Shown here one piece after another: positions 29,956 to 38,972 of a stretch of 64,000 nt of DNA. Position 1 is the first letter of the stretch. Every line of letters begins with the position of its first letter. The notes under the pieces are model-generated. The model ran no database searches and was not told the DNA's origin. It saw nothing but the letters and a program-made list of their open reading frames with translations. The translations under genes and the position numbers were made by a program. The stretch is from a bacterium (GTDB lineage: Bacteria > Spirochaetota > Leptospiria > Leptospirales > Leptonemataceae), in assembly GCA_024742665.1 (NCBI GenBank), contig JANSYA010000003.1, positions 310,001-374,000 on the forward strand, in the 5' to 3' direction.

Positions 29956-31974
29956 ATGATGCAAGCTGATTCTCAGTCTCCCGGTGACGGGACCAATCCA
30001 ACTCCATCCTCCGGAGCCGGAGATTCAAATGCGCACCCCGTCCAGGCCGTAATTCTCGACTGGGCCGGCACCGCCGTAGACCATGGATGCCTGGGACCGC
30101 TTGCGCCGTTCGTGGACGCTTTCGCGGAGCACGGCGTCGAGATCACGATCGACGAAGCCCGCGGTCCGATGGGCCTGCCCAAGCGCGATCACGTCGAACA
30201 GATTTTCGAACTTCCCGCGGTTCAGGAACGCTTTCGAACCAAACACAATCGCGACCCGGGCGCCGCCGATATCGATTCGGTCTATGCCCGCACGGAACCG
30301 CTGATGATTGAAAACGCGCCGAAGTACAGCGAACCGATTCCCGGCTGCGTCGACTTCGCCCGGGCCGTACGCGAACGGGGCATCGCCCTGGGCTCCACGA
30401 CCGGTTATACCCCGGCGATCATGAAAGTCGTGGCTCCCGTCGCAAAAGACCACGGCTACGCTCCCGACTGCATCGTGACTCCGGCGGACGTGGGCGACGC
30501 GGGCCGACCCGCGCCTTTCATGTGCTACGAAAACGCGCGCCGCCTCGGGCGCTATCCATTAAGCGCCTGCATCAAAATCGGCGACACAATTTCGGATATT
30601 CAAGAAGGCCGAAACGCCGGCATGTGGACTGTCGCCGTAACTCGCACTGGAAATGAGTTAGGGCTTTCGCTTACGGCGAGCGCGTCCGAACCCGGCGTGG
30701 GCGAACGCATCGCCGCGATCGCCGGTCGTTTCCAGGCGGCCGGCGCCGACTACGTGATTGAGAGTATCGCCGACGCGGCCCCCCTGCTCGACGTAATCGG
30801 CGAGCGCATTCGCGCGGACGATCGCCCCGGCGGGCAGCCGAACGCGGGCGACGAAAATCCATACCTGCTGCTGACTCCGGGTCCGCTCTCCACGTCCCGG
30901 GGCGTGCGCCGCGCGATGCTGCGGGACTGGTGCACCTGGGACGACGAGTACAACGCGATCGTCCAGGAAATTCGCGGCGAGCTCGCGCAGTTGGCCTGCC
31001 TGAAGTCCGGCGCCGGCGATGAATACAGCGCGGTGCTGATGCAGGGCAGCGGCACGTTCAGCGTCGAGTCTGTGATCGGCAGCGTCATTCCGCAGGACGG
31101 CACGCTGCTGGTGCTCGCGAACGGCGCCTACGGCCGGCGCATCGCGGGCATCGCCCATGCTCTGGGGATCGAAAACATCGTGCACGATTCGCCGGAAGAC
31201 GCGCCGCCGGATCTTGAGCGCCTGGACCAGGCGCTGCGCACCGACCCTTCGATCACTCATGTCGCGGTAGTTCACTGCGAGACCACCACGGGGATGCTCA
31301 ATCCGATCCAGGCCATCGGCGAAATCGCGCACAAATACGACTGCGTGTACATCGTCGACGCCATGAGCAGTTTCGGCGGCGTGCCGTTGGACGTGCGCGA
31401 ACTGGGAATCGACTATTTGATCTCCAGCGCGAACAAGTGCATTCAGGGAGTGCCGGGCTTCGGATTTACGATCGCGCGTCATGCGTCCTATCAAATGCTC
31501 GCAGAAAATAAAATCCGGCCGCGCTCGCTCTCCCTGGATCTGTACGACCAGTGGCAGACGATGGAAAATCTGGGCGGCAAGTGGCGCTATACTTCGCCCA
31601 CCCACACCGTGCGCGCTTTCCGACAGGCCCTGATCGAACTCGCCGCAGAGGGCGGGATCGAAAAACGCAGCCAGCGCTACATCGCCAATCAGAGCGCGCT
31701 CGTCCAGGGGATGGAACGGGCCGGCTATCCCGCCTTCCTATCGGTCGAAAACCAGTCCCCGATCATCACGGCCTTTCGCTATCCCGCGGATCCGGCCTTT
31801 GAATTTCGCGGCCTGTACGAGCGCCTGAAATCGGCGGGTTTCGTGATCTATCCGGGCAAAGTCAGCACGGCGCCCACTTTTCGAGTCGGCACGATCGGCG
31901 AGGTCTACATCGAAGATGTCCAGGCCTTGCTTGCGGCGATCGGCGATCCTTCGAAAAAATCGCCTGGAATGTGA
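29956..31974 (+). CDS. phnXW: Fused phosphonoacetaldehyde hydrolase / 2-aminoethylphosphonate aminotransferase
   Basis: This 672-residue protein joins the two enzymes that degrade 2-aminoethylphosphonate. Residues 30-290 are PhnX, a HAD-family phosphonatase: nucleophile Asp35 in VILDWAGTAVD and Schiff-base Lys76 in MGLPKRDH. Residues 305-672 are PhnW, a PLP aminotransferase with LLLTPGPLSTS, VHCETTTGMLNP and Lys494 in SSANKCIQGVPGF. PhnW transfers the amino group to pyruvate, giving phosphonoacetaldehyde; PhnX then splits the C-P bond to acetaldehyde and phosphate. Fusing them would pass the reactive aldehyde directly. Start: ATG 29956, with an adjacent ATG; a TTG at 29923 is in frame upstream. 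No phosphonate transporter or PhnR gene is nearby, so substrate entry or internal recycling of phosphonolipids is open. Confidence 0.94.
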   Translation: MMQADSQSPGDGTNPTPSSGAGDSNAHPVQAVILDWAGTAVDHGCLGPLAPFVDAFAEHGVEITIDEARGPMGLPKRDHVEQIFELPAVQERFRTKHNRDPGAADIDSVYARTEPLMIENAPKYSEPIPGCVDFARAVRERGIALGSTTGYTPAIMKVVAPVAKDHGYAPDCIVTPADVGDAGRPAPFMCYENARRLGRYPLSACIKIGDTISDIQEGRNAGMWTVAVTRTGNELGLSLTASASEPGVGERIAAIAGRFQAAGADYVIESIADAAPLLDVIGERIRADDRPGGQPNAGDENPYLLLTPGPLSTSRGVRRAMLRDWCTWDDEYNAIVQEIRGELAQLACLKSGAGDEYSAVLMQGSGTFSVESVIGSVIPQDGTLLVLANGAYGRRIAGIAHALGIENIVHDSPEDAPPDLERLDQALRTDPSITHVAVVHCETTTGMLNPIQAIGEIAHKYDCVYIVDAMSSFGGVPLDVRELGIDYLISSANKCIQGVPGFGFTIARHASYQMLAENKIRPRSLSLDLYDQWQTMENLGGKWRYTSPTHTVRAFRQALIELAAEGGIEKRSQRYIANQSALVQGMERAGYPAFLSVENQSPIITAFRYPADPAFEFRGLYERLKSAGFVIYPGKVSTAPTFRVGTIGEVYIEDVQALLAAIGDPSKKSPGM

Positions 31975-32008
31975 TTGCGATTCAGAGGGACAGCCAGAAG
32001 ATTTCCGC

Positions 32009-32398
32009 ATGGCCCGTAAATCCCTCAGTCGCATTCTGTATGTCGAAGACGAACTCGACATTCAAGAAATCGCCAGGATGTCTCTGGAAACCGTCGGCGG
32101 ATTCACGGTTAAGACCTGCAGCTCCGGACAGGAAGCGATCGAGGCCGCGCCAAAATTCAAGCCGGACATAATCCTGCTCGATGTAATGATGCCCGGCATG
32201 GACGGCGTGACGACCATGGGCAAGCTGCAGGAGATCGCGGCCCTGGCCGAGACGCCGATCATCTTCGTCACCGCCCGCGTCCAGGCCCATGATATCCAGG
32301 AATATCTGCGCAAAGGCGCGACCGCCGTGATCACGAAACCCTTCGATCCCATGCAGCTGCCGGATGAGGTGCGGGGAATCTGGGACAAAGCCCTCTGA
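32009..32398 (+). CDS. Stand-alone response regulator receiver
   Basis: This 129-residue protein is a single receiver domain: ILYVEDELD acidic pocket, phosphoacceptor Asp in IILLDVMMPGMDG, Thr in PIIFVTAR and Lys in AVITKPFDP. No output domain follows. ATG 32009 is the start; the frame is open 31 codons upstream inside the phosphonate gene. It is 86 bases upstream of the adenylate cyclase gene, with a hairpin at 32427-32444 in between, and the next gene after that has an HPt and a kinase domain. It may shuttle phosphate to or from that HPt; this is inferred from position. Confidence 0.93.
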   Translation: MARKSLSRILYVEDELDIQEIARMSLETVGGFTVKTCSSGQEAIEAAPKFKPDIILLDVMMPGMDGVTTMGKLQEIAALAETPIIFVTARVQAHDIQEYLRKGATAVITKPFDPMQLPDEVRGIWDKAL

Positions 32399-32426
32399 AA
32401 ACTTACGGGAGACCTTACAGGAAATT

Positions 32427-32444
32427 CTACAGGACACCCTGTAG
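32427..32444 (+). other. Small hairpin between receiver and cyclase genes
   Basis: CTACAGG and CCTGTAG form a perfect 7-bp stem with loop ACAC in the 86-base gap. No T-run follows. It may modulate readthrough from the receiver gene into the cyclase gene. Confidence 0.4.
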
Positions 32445-32484
32445 CCTGGCCGGGTTCTTAAAGCGGCACGCTCCGGCGGCGGCT

Positions 32485-35169
32485 GTGCTGATCGCCTGCA
32501 ATCTCGCCTTCCATGCGCTGAACATCGCCGCGCCCGATCTGCATGCGCAGTCTCCGGAGATTGCGGAACTTTCCGGAGATGAAACGAAGCTGATCTCGCA
32601 GGGCTGGGAATATGTTTATCCCGACGCGGCCACGAATACGGAGCTGGACGAATGGATCGATCGGCTGCCGCAAACTGCGACGGCGGGCGTCGCAATTCCG
32701 GAGCCGCTCAAGCGCAGCGCGACCGATTGGCGTCCCGTTGAAATTCCTTATAACCCGCCCGCCCCGGAGCGGAGCGCGGGCGAGGCCGATTCGAATCCGA
32801 CCAGAACCGTCTGGCTGCGGGTGCAGCTGCCGGCTTTCGCGTACGACGAACAGGCCACGCTCTTCGTCGCGGGCATCGACCAAATCGTCGACGTATTCTC
32901 CGCACCGAGCGGAGATCAGGGGGACCAGGACGAATCGCTGCGACGCATCTATCGCGCAGGCGAAATCGATCCAGCTTCCGGCGCGGTTCGTTTCGCCGGC
33001 TATCCATGGCACTTGCTGCCTCTGTCGGCGAGCGACTCCGGGCGGGCGCTGTACTTTCGCGTGCGTTCGAGTCATATCAATATCGGCGTGCTGGGCGAAC
33101 CGGTGCTGGGGCCGCGTTCGGCGCATCTCGTTCGCATCGTTCGCAAAGATTTCAGCCGGGTGCTGGTCGCGATCATCATGTTGTTTTCCGGCGCGCTTCT
33201 GCTTGCCCTCTATATCTGGAATCGCAAACAGAATTTATTCTTCGCCTTTGGATTGACCTGCCTGACGACCGGCGGCTATATTTTTACGCGCACTTTCGTA
33301 AAACAGATTCTGATCGACGCGCCCGTCGGCTGGATTGGAACCGAACTGATTTGCTTTTTCGCGATGCCCGTCGGCCTCTACCTGTATTTCGAATTCCTGC
33401 TCGGGGCGGGTCCGTACCAATTTTTGCGTCGCGGCTGGCAGGTGCAGCTCGCGTACTCGGCGATCGCCTTCATCGCCTGCGCCGCCGGCCTGGTGAATAT
33501 GCTCGACACTCTGCTGCCGGCTCAGGTGCTCTTCGTGGTCTGTTTGGTATCGGTGACGGGCCGGGCTCTGGTCGCGGCGATCGGCGGCAACAAAGACGCG
33601 CGGGTCGCGGGAGTCGGCATCGCGCTTGCGACCTGCTTCGCCGTGTACGACGTGCTCGTGGCCACGGGGATTATCGTGGCCGCGACCGCCGCCTCCGGGG
33701 CGATTCTCGCGCACTACGGCGCGCTGCTCTTCGTGCTTTCCCTGGTCGTTATTTTGATTCGTAAGATCGCCGTGACGAGCAGTATGCTGGATCGCACCAG
33801 CAAATATTTAAGCCGCGTCATCCAGGAGCTGGACGACACTGTGGAACGCCGAACTCTGGCGCTTCAGGAAAGCCGGGACGAAATCGAAAAGATCAGCGAA
33901 GTCGCCAGGCAGGTCAACGCGACGGTGAAGCTGGATGAAATTCTCGACCAGGTATTCGAATACTTCAAACAGGAGTTCAACATCGAAGCGGTGATTCTGC
34001 AATTCGTGGATCCCAAAACATCGGAGCTCTATTCTTATAAGACCACGGCTCCCGCCAACGCGACCGATGCGATGATCGAATACAGTCGCAAGCTACGCGT
34101 GCCGCTGACAACAGAGGGCGGCGGGATCCTCTTTCGCACGTACGAACGCAAGCGGCCCTTCTATCTGGCGAAGGTCGATGATCGCGCTTTCCCGGGCGGC
34201 ACCGATCGCGAAATCATCGACACCCTCGAACTGACTTCGTTTTTATTGGTGCCGCTGCTGATTCAAAACGAAGTCATCGCGATCGCTCTGTTTACGTCGT
34301 ACAATCACCGCCTGACTCTGTCTCGCGAAGATATCAATCAGGTTTCCCGCTTTTGCGATCAGATCGCGGGGGCGATCCACCACTCGAATTTGCTGCGGGC
34401 GGTGGAAGAAGAACGTAAAAAATCGGACAATCTGCTGCTGAATATTCTGCCGGAAGCCATCGCCGACGAGCTGCGCGTGCACGGCAACGTCGAGCCGATG
34501 TTTTATGAATCGGTGTCGGTTTTATTCACCGACATCAAAGGTTTCACTCGCATCGCCGAGACGATGGCGCCCCAGGAACTCGTCCACGAACTCGATCAAC
34601 TCTTCGAACAATTCGACCTGATCTGCCAGAAGTACGGCATCGAAAAGCTCAAAACCATCGGCGACGCCTATATGTGCGCGGGCGGCCTGCCCGCCGGCAA
34701 TCGCACCCACCCCGTCGACGCGGTGCTCGCGGCCCTGGAAATCCAGGCCTTCATGAAACAGACCGGCGAATTGACGCGCCAGGTTTCGGGAAAAGATTTT
34801 TATCAGCTTCGAATCGGCATTCACAGCGGGCCGGCCATGGCCGGGATTATCGGCAAACACAAATTCGCTTACGACGTATGGGGCGACGCGGTCAACGTGG
34901 CTTCGCGCATGGAAACCAACGGCGAAGCCGGCCGGGTGAATATCTCCAGGGACGTATACGAAATCGTAAAGTATTTCTTCGAATGCGAATACCGCGGCAA
35001 AATGGAAGTGAAGAACCGCGGCGAACTCGACATGTACTTCGTAAACTGCATTCGGGCGCCGCTGTCCATCGACGGCGAAGGACGCGTGCCGAACGATAAA
35101 TTTAATTTAGTTTACGAAAAACTACGGGCCGGGCGCAAGATACGATTTCGCAGCGAAGTTCAGAACTAG
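32485..35169 (+). CDS. 7TMR-DISM / GAF / class III adenylate cyclase
   Basis: This 894-residue membrane cyclase starts with a signal-like segment, an extracellular sensor region (about 25-230), a seven-helix 7TMR-DISM block (about 235-440), a coiled coil, a GAF domain (about 480-640) and a class III cyclase domain (about 660-870). The cyclase keeps both metal Asp residues (FTDIKGFT and IGDAYMCAGG), the adenine-selecting Lys in EKLKTIGDAY and Asp in YDVWGDAVNVASRM, so cAMP is the expected product. The GTG at 32485 is used, but the hydrophobic start seems cut short: an upstream in-frame run of KRHAPAAAV suggests a start further up, possibly CTG 32446. The stop is directly followed by the ATG of the next gene. 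Confidence 0.93.
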   Translation: MLIACNLAFHALNIAAPDLHAQSPEIAELSGDETKLISQGWEYVYPDAATNTELDEWIDRLPQTATAGVAIPEPLKRSATDWRPVEIPYNPPAPERSAGEADSNPTRTVWLRVQLPAFAYDEQATLFVAGIDQIVDVFSAPSGDQGDQDESLRRIYRAGEIDPASGAVRFAGYPWHLLPLSASDSGRALYFRVRSSHINIGVLGEPVLGPRSAHLVRIVRKDFSRVLVAIIMLFSGALLLALYIWNRKQNLFFAFGLTCLTTGGYIFTRTFVKQILIDAPVGWIGTELICFFAMPVGLYLYFEFLLGAGPYQFLRRGWQVQLAYSAIAFIACAAGLVNMLDTLLPAQVLFVVCLVSVTGRALVAAIGGNKDARVAGVGIALATCFAVYDVLVATGIIVAATAASGAILAHYGALLFVLSLVVILIRKIAVTSSMLDRTSKYLSRVIQELDDTVERRTLALQESRDEIEKISEVARQVNATVKLDEILDQVFEYFKQEFNIEAVILQFVDPKTSELYSYKTTAPANATDAMIEYSRKLRVPLTTEGGGILFRTYERKRPFYLAKVDDRAFPGGTDREIIDTLELTSFLLVPLLIQNEVIAIALFTSYNHRLTLSREDINQVSRFCDQIAGAIHHSNLLRAVEEERKKSDNLLLNILPEAIADELRVHGNVEPMFYESVSVLFTDIKGFTRIAETMAPQELVHELDQLFEQFDLICQKYGIEKLKTIGDAYMCAGGLPAGNRTHPVDAVLAALEIQAFMKQTGELTRQVSGKDFYQLRIGIHSGPAMAGIIGKHKFAYDVWGDAVNVASRMETNGEAGRVNISRDVYEIVKYFFECEYRGKMEVKNRGELDMYFVNCIRAPLSIDGEGRVPNDKFNLVYEKLRAGRKIRFRSEVQN

Positions 35170-37773
35170 ATGGGCGACGATATAGAAAATTTCCAGGCGA
35201 AGCTTTCGAAGGTTCGAGAGCGCTTTCGGGCCGGCCTGAAAGAAAAACTGCCGCAGATGCGCGCCCTCGGCGAAAAGCTGATCAATGAAAAGCTGTTCGT
35301 CGAGGAACCGCCGGTCGAAGCGACCCCGGAGCAAAGCTTCGATATGAACGCGGCGCGCAAGCTGCGCCAGCTCGCCCACAGCCTGGCCGGCTATCCAATC
35401 GGCGTAGCGCATCCCGAAATGAATCGCCGGGCGACTCTACTCGAAACGATCCTGCAGTCGATTTTGCAAAACGCCCCGGACGACGATGAAGAAGAAGAGG
35501 CTTCCGAAACGGAACGCGTGAATCCCGCGGAATACATTCCGGAAATTCACGACCTGGTGCTGTCGATTGAACGCTACGCGGCGATGCCGGTTGAGCCGGA
35601 ATACGAATTTTCGCCGCCGGTGCTGGAACACGACGCACGCTCTCTGTATCTGGTCGACGACGATCAGGAATTCGCGACGAACCTGGCCGACCAACTGGAT
35701 CATTTCGGCTACGAAACCACGATCTTTTCGCATCCGGATCAAATGGAACGCAGCCTGGCCCAGGGCACCCGACCCGCGGCCATTCTGATGGACATCGTTT
35801 TTTTCGAAGACACCGAAGCAGGCCTCAAATCCGCCAAACGCTTGCGCCGCGGTAAAATCGCCGGCGTCGAATCCATTCCGCTGATTTTTCTTTCCGCCCG
35901 GGACGACTTACAGGCCCGCCTTGAAGCGATTCGCGCGAAGGGCCGCGCTTATATTACGAAGCCGCTCTATGTAACCGCGCTGATCGACAAACTCGACGAA
36001 CTGCTCGACGTCGTTTCCGAAGATCCCCTGCGCGTGCTGATTGTAGAAGACGACGCTGTGCTTGCCGCCTACTATTCGTTAATTCTCGAGCAGGCGAACT
36101 TAAAGACGCACATTCTAAAAATTCCGGATCAAATCTTCGACGCCCTGATCGATTTTCGCCCGGACCTGATCGTCATGGATCAGTATCTCGATAACGATTA
36201 TCTCGGCAGCGACCTGGCCCAGGCGATCGCCCAGCACGAACAGTTCTTTGACGTGCCCGTCGTCTTTCTTTCGACGGAAACCAGCATCGAAATTCATTTC
36301 GATATTCTGGCCGCCGGCGGAGATATCTTTTTGAGCAAGCCGGTTCGACCGGATCATTTGATCTCCGTCGTCACGACGAAAGCCGAACGTTCGCGCAAGC
36401 TGCACGCCCTGGCGATCCGAGACAGCCTGACGGGCCTGCTCAATCACGCCGCCGCGAAAGAGGAGCTCGTCGGCCTGACGGCCCAGGCGCGGCGCCTGAA
36501 AAAAACCGTTTCGGTGGCGATGCTGGATCTGGACTATTTCAAAAGCGTCAACGATACCCACGGCCACGCGACCGGCGACCGCGTGCTGCTGGCCATCGCG
36601 CGCATTCTCAAACAGCGCCTGCGCAAGTCTGATATTATCGCACGTTACGGCGGCGAAGAATTCATGGTGGTCCTGCCGTACACGCCCGCCTCCGCCGCGG
36701 CGCAGGTGATGGACGAAATTCGCGAGCACTTCTCATCCGTCGAACTCGCCGGCCAGGGTCCGCGCAGATTCCACGCGAGTTTTAGCTGCGGGGTCGCCGA
36801 TCTGGAGCAGGTTCCGGACGCGCCGGAGCTCATCGACGCCGCCGACCGCGCTCTGTACGCGGCGAAAAAGGCCGGTCGCAATCAGGTCGCACTCTACGAT
36901 CCGGCCACAGACCAGATCCCGCTTTCCCCCGAGCAAAAGCCCGACGGCGAAAGCACGGGCAGGCCTGCAGGACTGCGCGGCGAAGATCGGCGACACCCCG
37001 ACGCGATGATCATCGGCGCCACGGGACACGGAGATGCGGCGAACTCCGTCGATCGTTTGAAAGACGAATTCATTTCGGCGGTCAGCCATGAACTGCGAAC
37101 GCCCCTGACCGGTTTGCGCGGCGCGGTCGGTCTTTTATTGGGCGGGGCCGCCGGCGAATTGCCCGAACGCGCCCGGGAGCTGCTGTTGATGGCGGAAAGC
37201 CAGGGCGGCCGTCTATCCCGCCTGGTGCACGATCTGCTCGATATGGAATCTATGGAATCCGGACGGATTCGCTATCGCTTCGAAGCCTGCGATCTCGCGC
37301 ATCTGGTGCGAGCAGCGGTACGCGAAGCGCATGTCTTCGCCCAGGCAAGCTCCGTTTCCGTTGAGATTGCGGAATCGCCGGATGAATTGGAGCTGCCAAG
37401 ACTCGATCCGGTTCGCATACGCAAACTGCTCGACAATCTACTGCACAACGCCGTAAAATTTTCGCCGACCGACGGGACGGTGACCGTGCGACTCACGCGC
37501 TTCCAAATTCGTAACGAAGCCCGGGTGCGCTTCGCCGTTACCGATCAGGGTCCGGGGATTCCGGAAGACTTTCGCGACGAAGTCTTTAATAAATTTTCCC
37601 AGGCCGATGGTTCCGCTTCCCGCAGTCTGGGAGGGATCGGCCTGGGTCTGACCATGTGTCGCGCGATTGTCCGGCGACACGGCGGCACAATCAGTTTCGA
37701 AAGCGACCCCGAGCGCGGCACGACCTTTTTCTTCGAACTAAAAGACGCGCATCAACCGGCGGGTTCGCCGTAG
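35170..37773 (+). CDS. HPt-REC-REC-GGDEF-histidine kinase multidomain signalling protein
   Basis: This 867-residue cytoplasmic protein carries, in order, an HPt-like domain (His70 in RQLAHSLAG), an acidic linker, receiver 1 (Asp208 in ILMDIVF, Lys in YITKPL), receiver 2 (Asp337 in VMDQYL, Lys in LSKPV), a diguanylate cyclase domain with active GGEEF at 494-498 and the RxxD inhibitory site RKSD at 485-488, and a histidine kinase unit with His640 in AVSHELRTP, NLLHNAVKF, DQGPGIP and GIGLGLT. It can in principle accept and pass phosphate and make c-di-GMP. Its ATG at 35170 directly follows the adenylate cyclase stop, with no gap. The combination of diguanylate cyclase and kinase ATPase modules in one chain with an HPt is rare. 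It overlaps the convergent gene by 22 bases. Confidence 0.93.
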   Translation: MGDDIENFQAKLSKVRERFRAGLKEKLPQMRALGEKLINEKLFVEEPPVEATPEQSFDMNAARKLRQLAHSLAGYPIGVAHPEMNRRATLLETILQSILQNAPDDDEEEEASETERVNPAEYIPEIHDLVLSIERYAAMPVEPEYEFSPPVLEHDARSLYLVDDDQEFATNLADQLDHFGYETTIFSHPDQMERSLAQGTRPAAILMDIVFFEDTEAGLKSAKRLRRGKIAGVESIPLIFLSARDDLQARLEAIRAKGRAYITKPLYVTALIDKLDELLDVVSEDPLRVLIVEDDAVLAAYYSLILEQANLKTHILKIPDQIFDALIDFRPDLIVMDQYLDNDYLGSDLAQAIAQHEQFFDVPVVFLSTETSIEIHFDILAAGGDIFLSKPVRPDHLISVVTTKAERSRKLHALAIRDSLTGLLNHAAAKEELVGLTAQARRLKKTVSVAMLDLDYFKSVNDTHGHATGDRVLLAIARILKQRLRKSDIIARYGGEEFMVVLPYTPASAAAQVMDEIREHFSSVELAGQGPRRFHASFSCGVADLEQVPDAPELIDAADRALYAAKKAGRNQVALYDPATDQIPLSPEQKPDGESTGRPAGLRGEDRRHPDAMIIGATGHGDAANSVDRLKDEFISAVSHELRTPLTGLRGAVGLLLGGAAGELPERARELLLMAESQGGRLSRLVHDLLDMESMESGRIRYRFEACDLAHLVRAAVREAHVFAQASSVSVEIAESPDELELPRLDPVRIRKLLDNLLHNAVKFSPTDGTVTVRLTRFQIRNEARVRFAVTDQGPGIPEDFRDEVFNKFSQADGSASRSLGGIGLGLTMCRAIVRRHGGTISFESDPERGTTFFFELKDAHQPAGSP

Positions 37774-38936
37774 TTGACGCCGTAGCTTTCCGGCTGCAAT
37801 CCCAGATAATTCATAAACGCGCGGCGGTCTTTCAGGAGATCCGGCTCCACTTTGCGAATCGGAATCGGGTCGATCTTCTGACAGAAATTCTGCGGTCCTT
37901 CCGGATTCGCGTCGAAGCCGCTGCGGCGGGGCGTGGCAAGCACGGGACTGACGCCCACGTTACCTTTGCGATCGATGATCAGGATTTTCGCCTGACGGTC
38001 TTTGTGCACGTTGATCTTGAATTCCGTTCCGCTGCTCCAGCGACTGAAGGCGCCCCGATAATCAAGGCCGATGCTGAAGACCTGAAAATCGCCGGCGAAG
38101 ACGCCGTCCGGATCGCTCAGAGTGCCTTTCACGCAGGCCACATGCGGATACGGCTCGTCGAAATTCCACCAGCTCATGCCGTCGATCGCAAAGATATGCG
38201 CTCCGACCGCCGCCATCTCCGGGTTCACCCATTCTCCCTCGCCTTCCCCATCAAGAAAGGTCTCATCGCCCGCGGGCACAATCGCGTCCTCTGCGTCGGG
38301 CGACGTGGTTCTGGCGGCTTCCCCGCGACGCACCCAGGCGCCGTCGGCATTCGTTCGATAGATTTGAAAATCGCCCGGCTGCACGTTCGGAAAATGCACG
38401 ATGATCTTTTGATTCGGCGCCAGTATCAATTCATCCCCGCCTTTCGTTGCCTGCACATGAAACATACCGCCGGATTGAAACCATTCGCGCCGCCCGTTTT
38501 CAGTATACTCCAGACCGATCGGCGCGACTAGAAAATCAAAAGCATCGATGACTTCTCGCAGAACGATCGTAACCCGGCCTTTCACTTGCGCGCCGGTCTT
38601 CGTTACGAAAGCATTCGGGGGGATACTCAAGCGCGTGCCGCGCAGACCGGTCACCACGCCGCCGGCCGCCGCATCCAGATCAAATTCGCTTTTCGGCGGC
38701 GCGAATCGCCGCAGTACGGGATGCAAAGCGCCGAAGTCGGCGACCGCTTCGCGACTCTCGACCTCGCCGTAGTCCAGCACGCCCCGCGGCAGATATTTTT
38801 TATCCGGCTCCGCCTGCGCCCGGCCGGGGCTGACGAAGGCGATCGCGAAAATGATTCCGGCGATCGCCAGACGCGCCAGATGCATCGCCTGGCGCGAGCC
38901 GTGAAAATTTCCGGTGATTCGATTTCGTGTTTGCAT
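37752..38936 (-). CDS. Secreted protein with a ZU5-like beta domain, function unknown
   Basis: This 394-residue protein has a signal peptide (hydrophobic LARLAIAGIIFAIAFVSP, cleavage near GRAQA) and a region GLRGTRLSIPPNAFVTKTGA then QVKGRVTIVLREV, a pattern of a Gly-Thr-x-Leu-x-Ile-Pro-x-Asn-Ala-Phe motif found in ZU5-like or carboxypeptidase-regulatory-type beta domains of surface proteins. The middle carries GDFQIYRTNADGAWV and a DNFDEPYPHVACVKGTL-like segment. I do not know a function. The start is ATG 38936; the ATG 17 codons further in would shorten the basic segment. Its 3' end overlaps the signalling gene by 22 bases on the opposite strand. Confidence 0.72.
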   Translation of the reverse strand: MQTRNRITGNFHGSRQAMHLARLAIAGIIFAIAFVSPGRAQAEPDKKYLPRGVLDYGEVESREAVADFGALHPVLRRFAPPKSEFDLDAAAGGVVTGLRGTRLSIPPNAFVTKTGAQVKGRVTIVLREVIDAFDFLVAPIGLEYTENGRREWFQSGGMFHVQATKGGDELILAPNQKIIVHFPNVQPGDFQIYRTNADGAWVRRGEAARTTSPDAEDAIVPAGDETFLDGEGEGEWVNPEMAAVGAHIFAIDGMSWWNFDEPYPHVACVKGTLSDPDGVFAGDFQVFSIGLDYRGAFSRWSSGTEFKINVHKDRQAKILIIDRKGNVGVSPVLATPRRSGFDANPEGPQNFCQKIDPIPIRKVEPDLLKDRRAFMNYLGLQPESYGVNYGEPAG

Positions 38937-38972
38937 CTTTTTATTCCAGAAAGCTTCGCGTTTTTTTACAAC

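Noticed and set aside
30658-31605. 315-codon minus-strand frame
   Set aside because: It lies wholly opposite the PhnW part of the phosphonate gene, whose catalytic motifs are intact; it has no recognisable domain.
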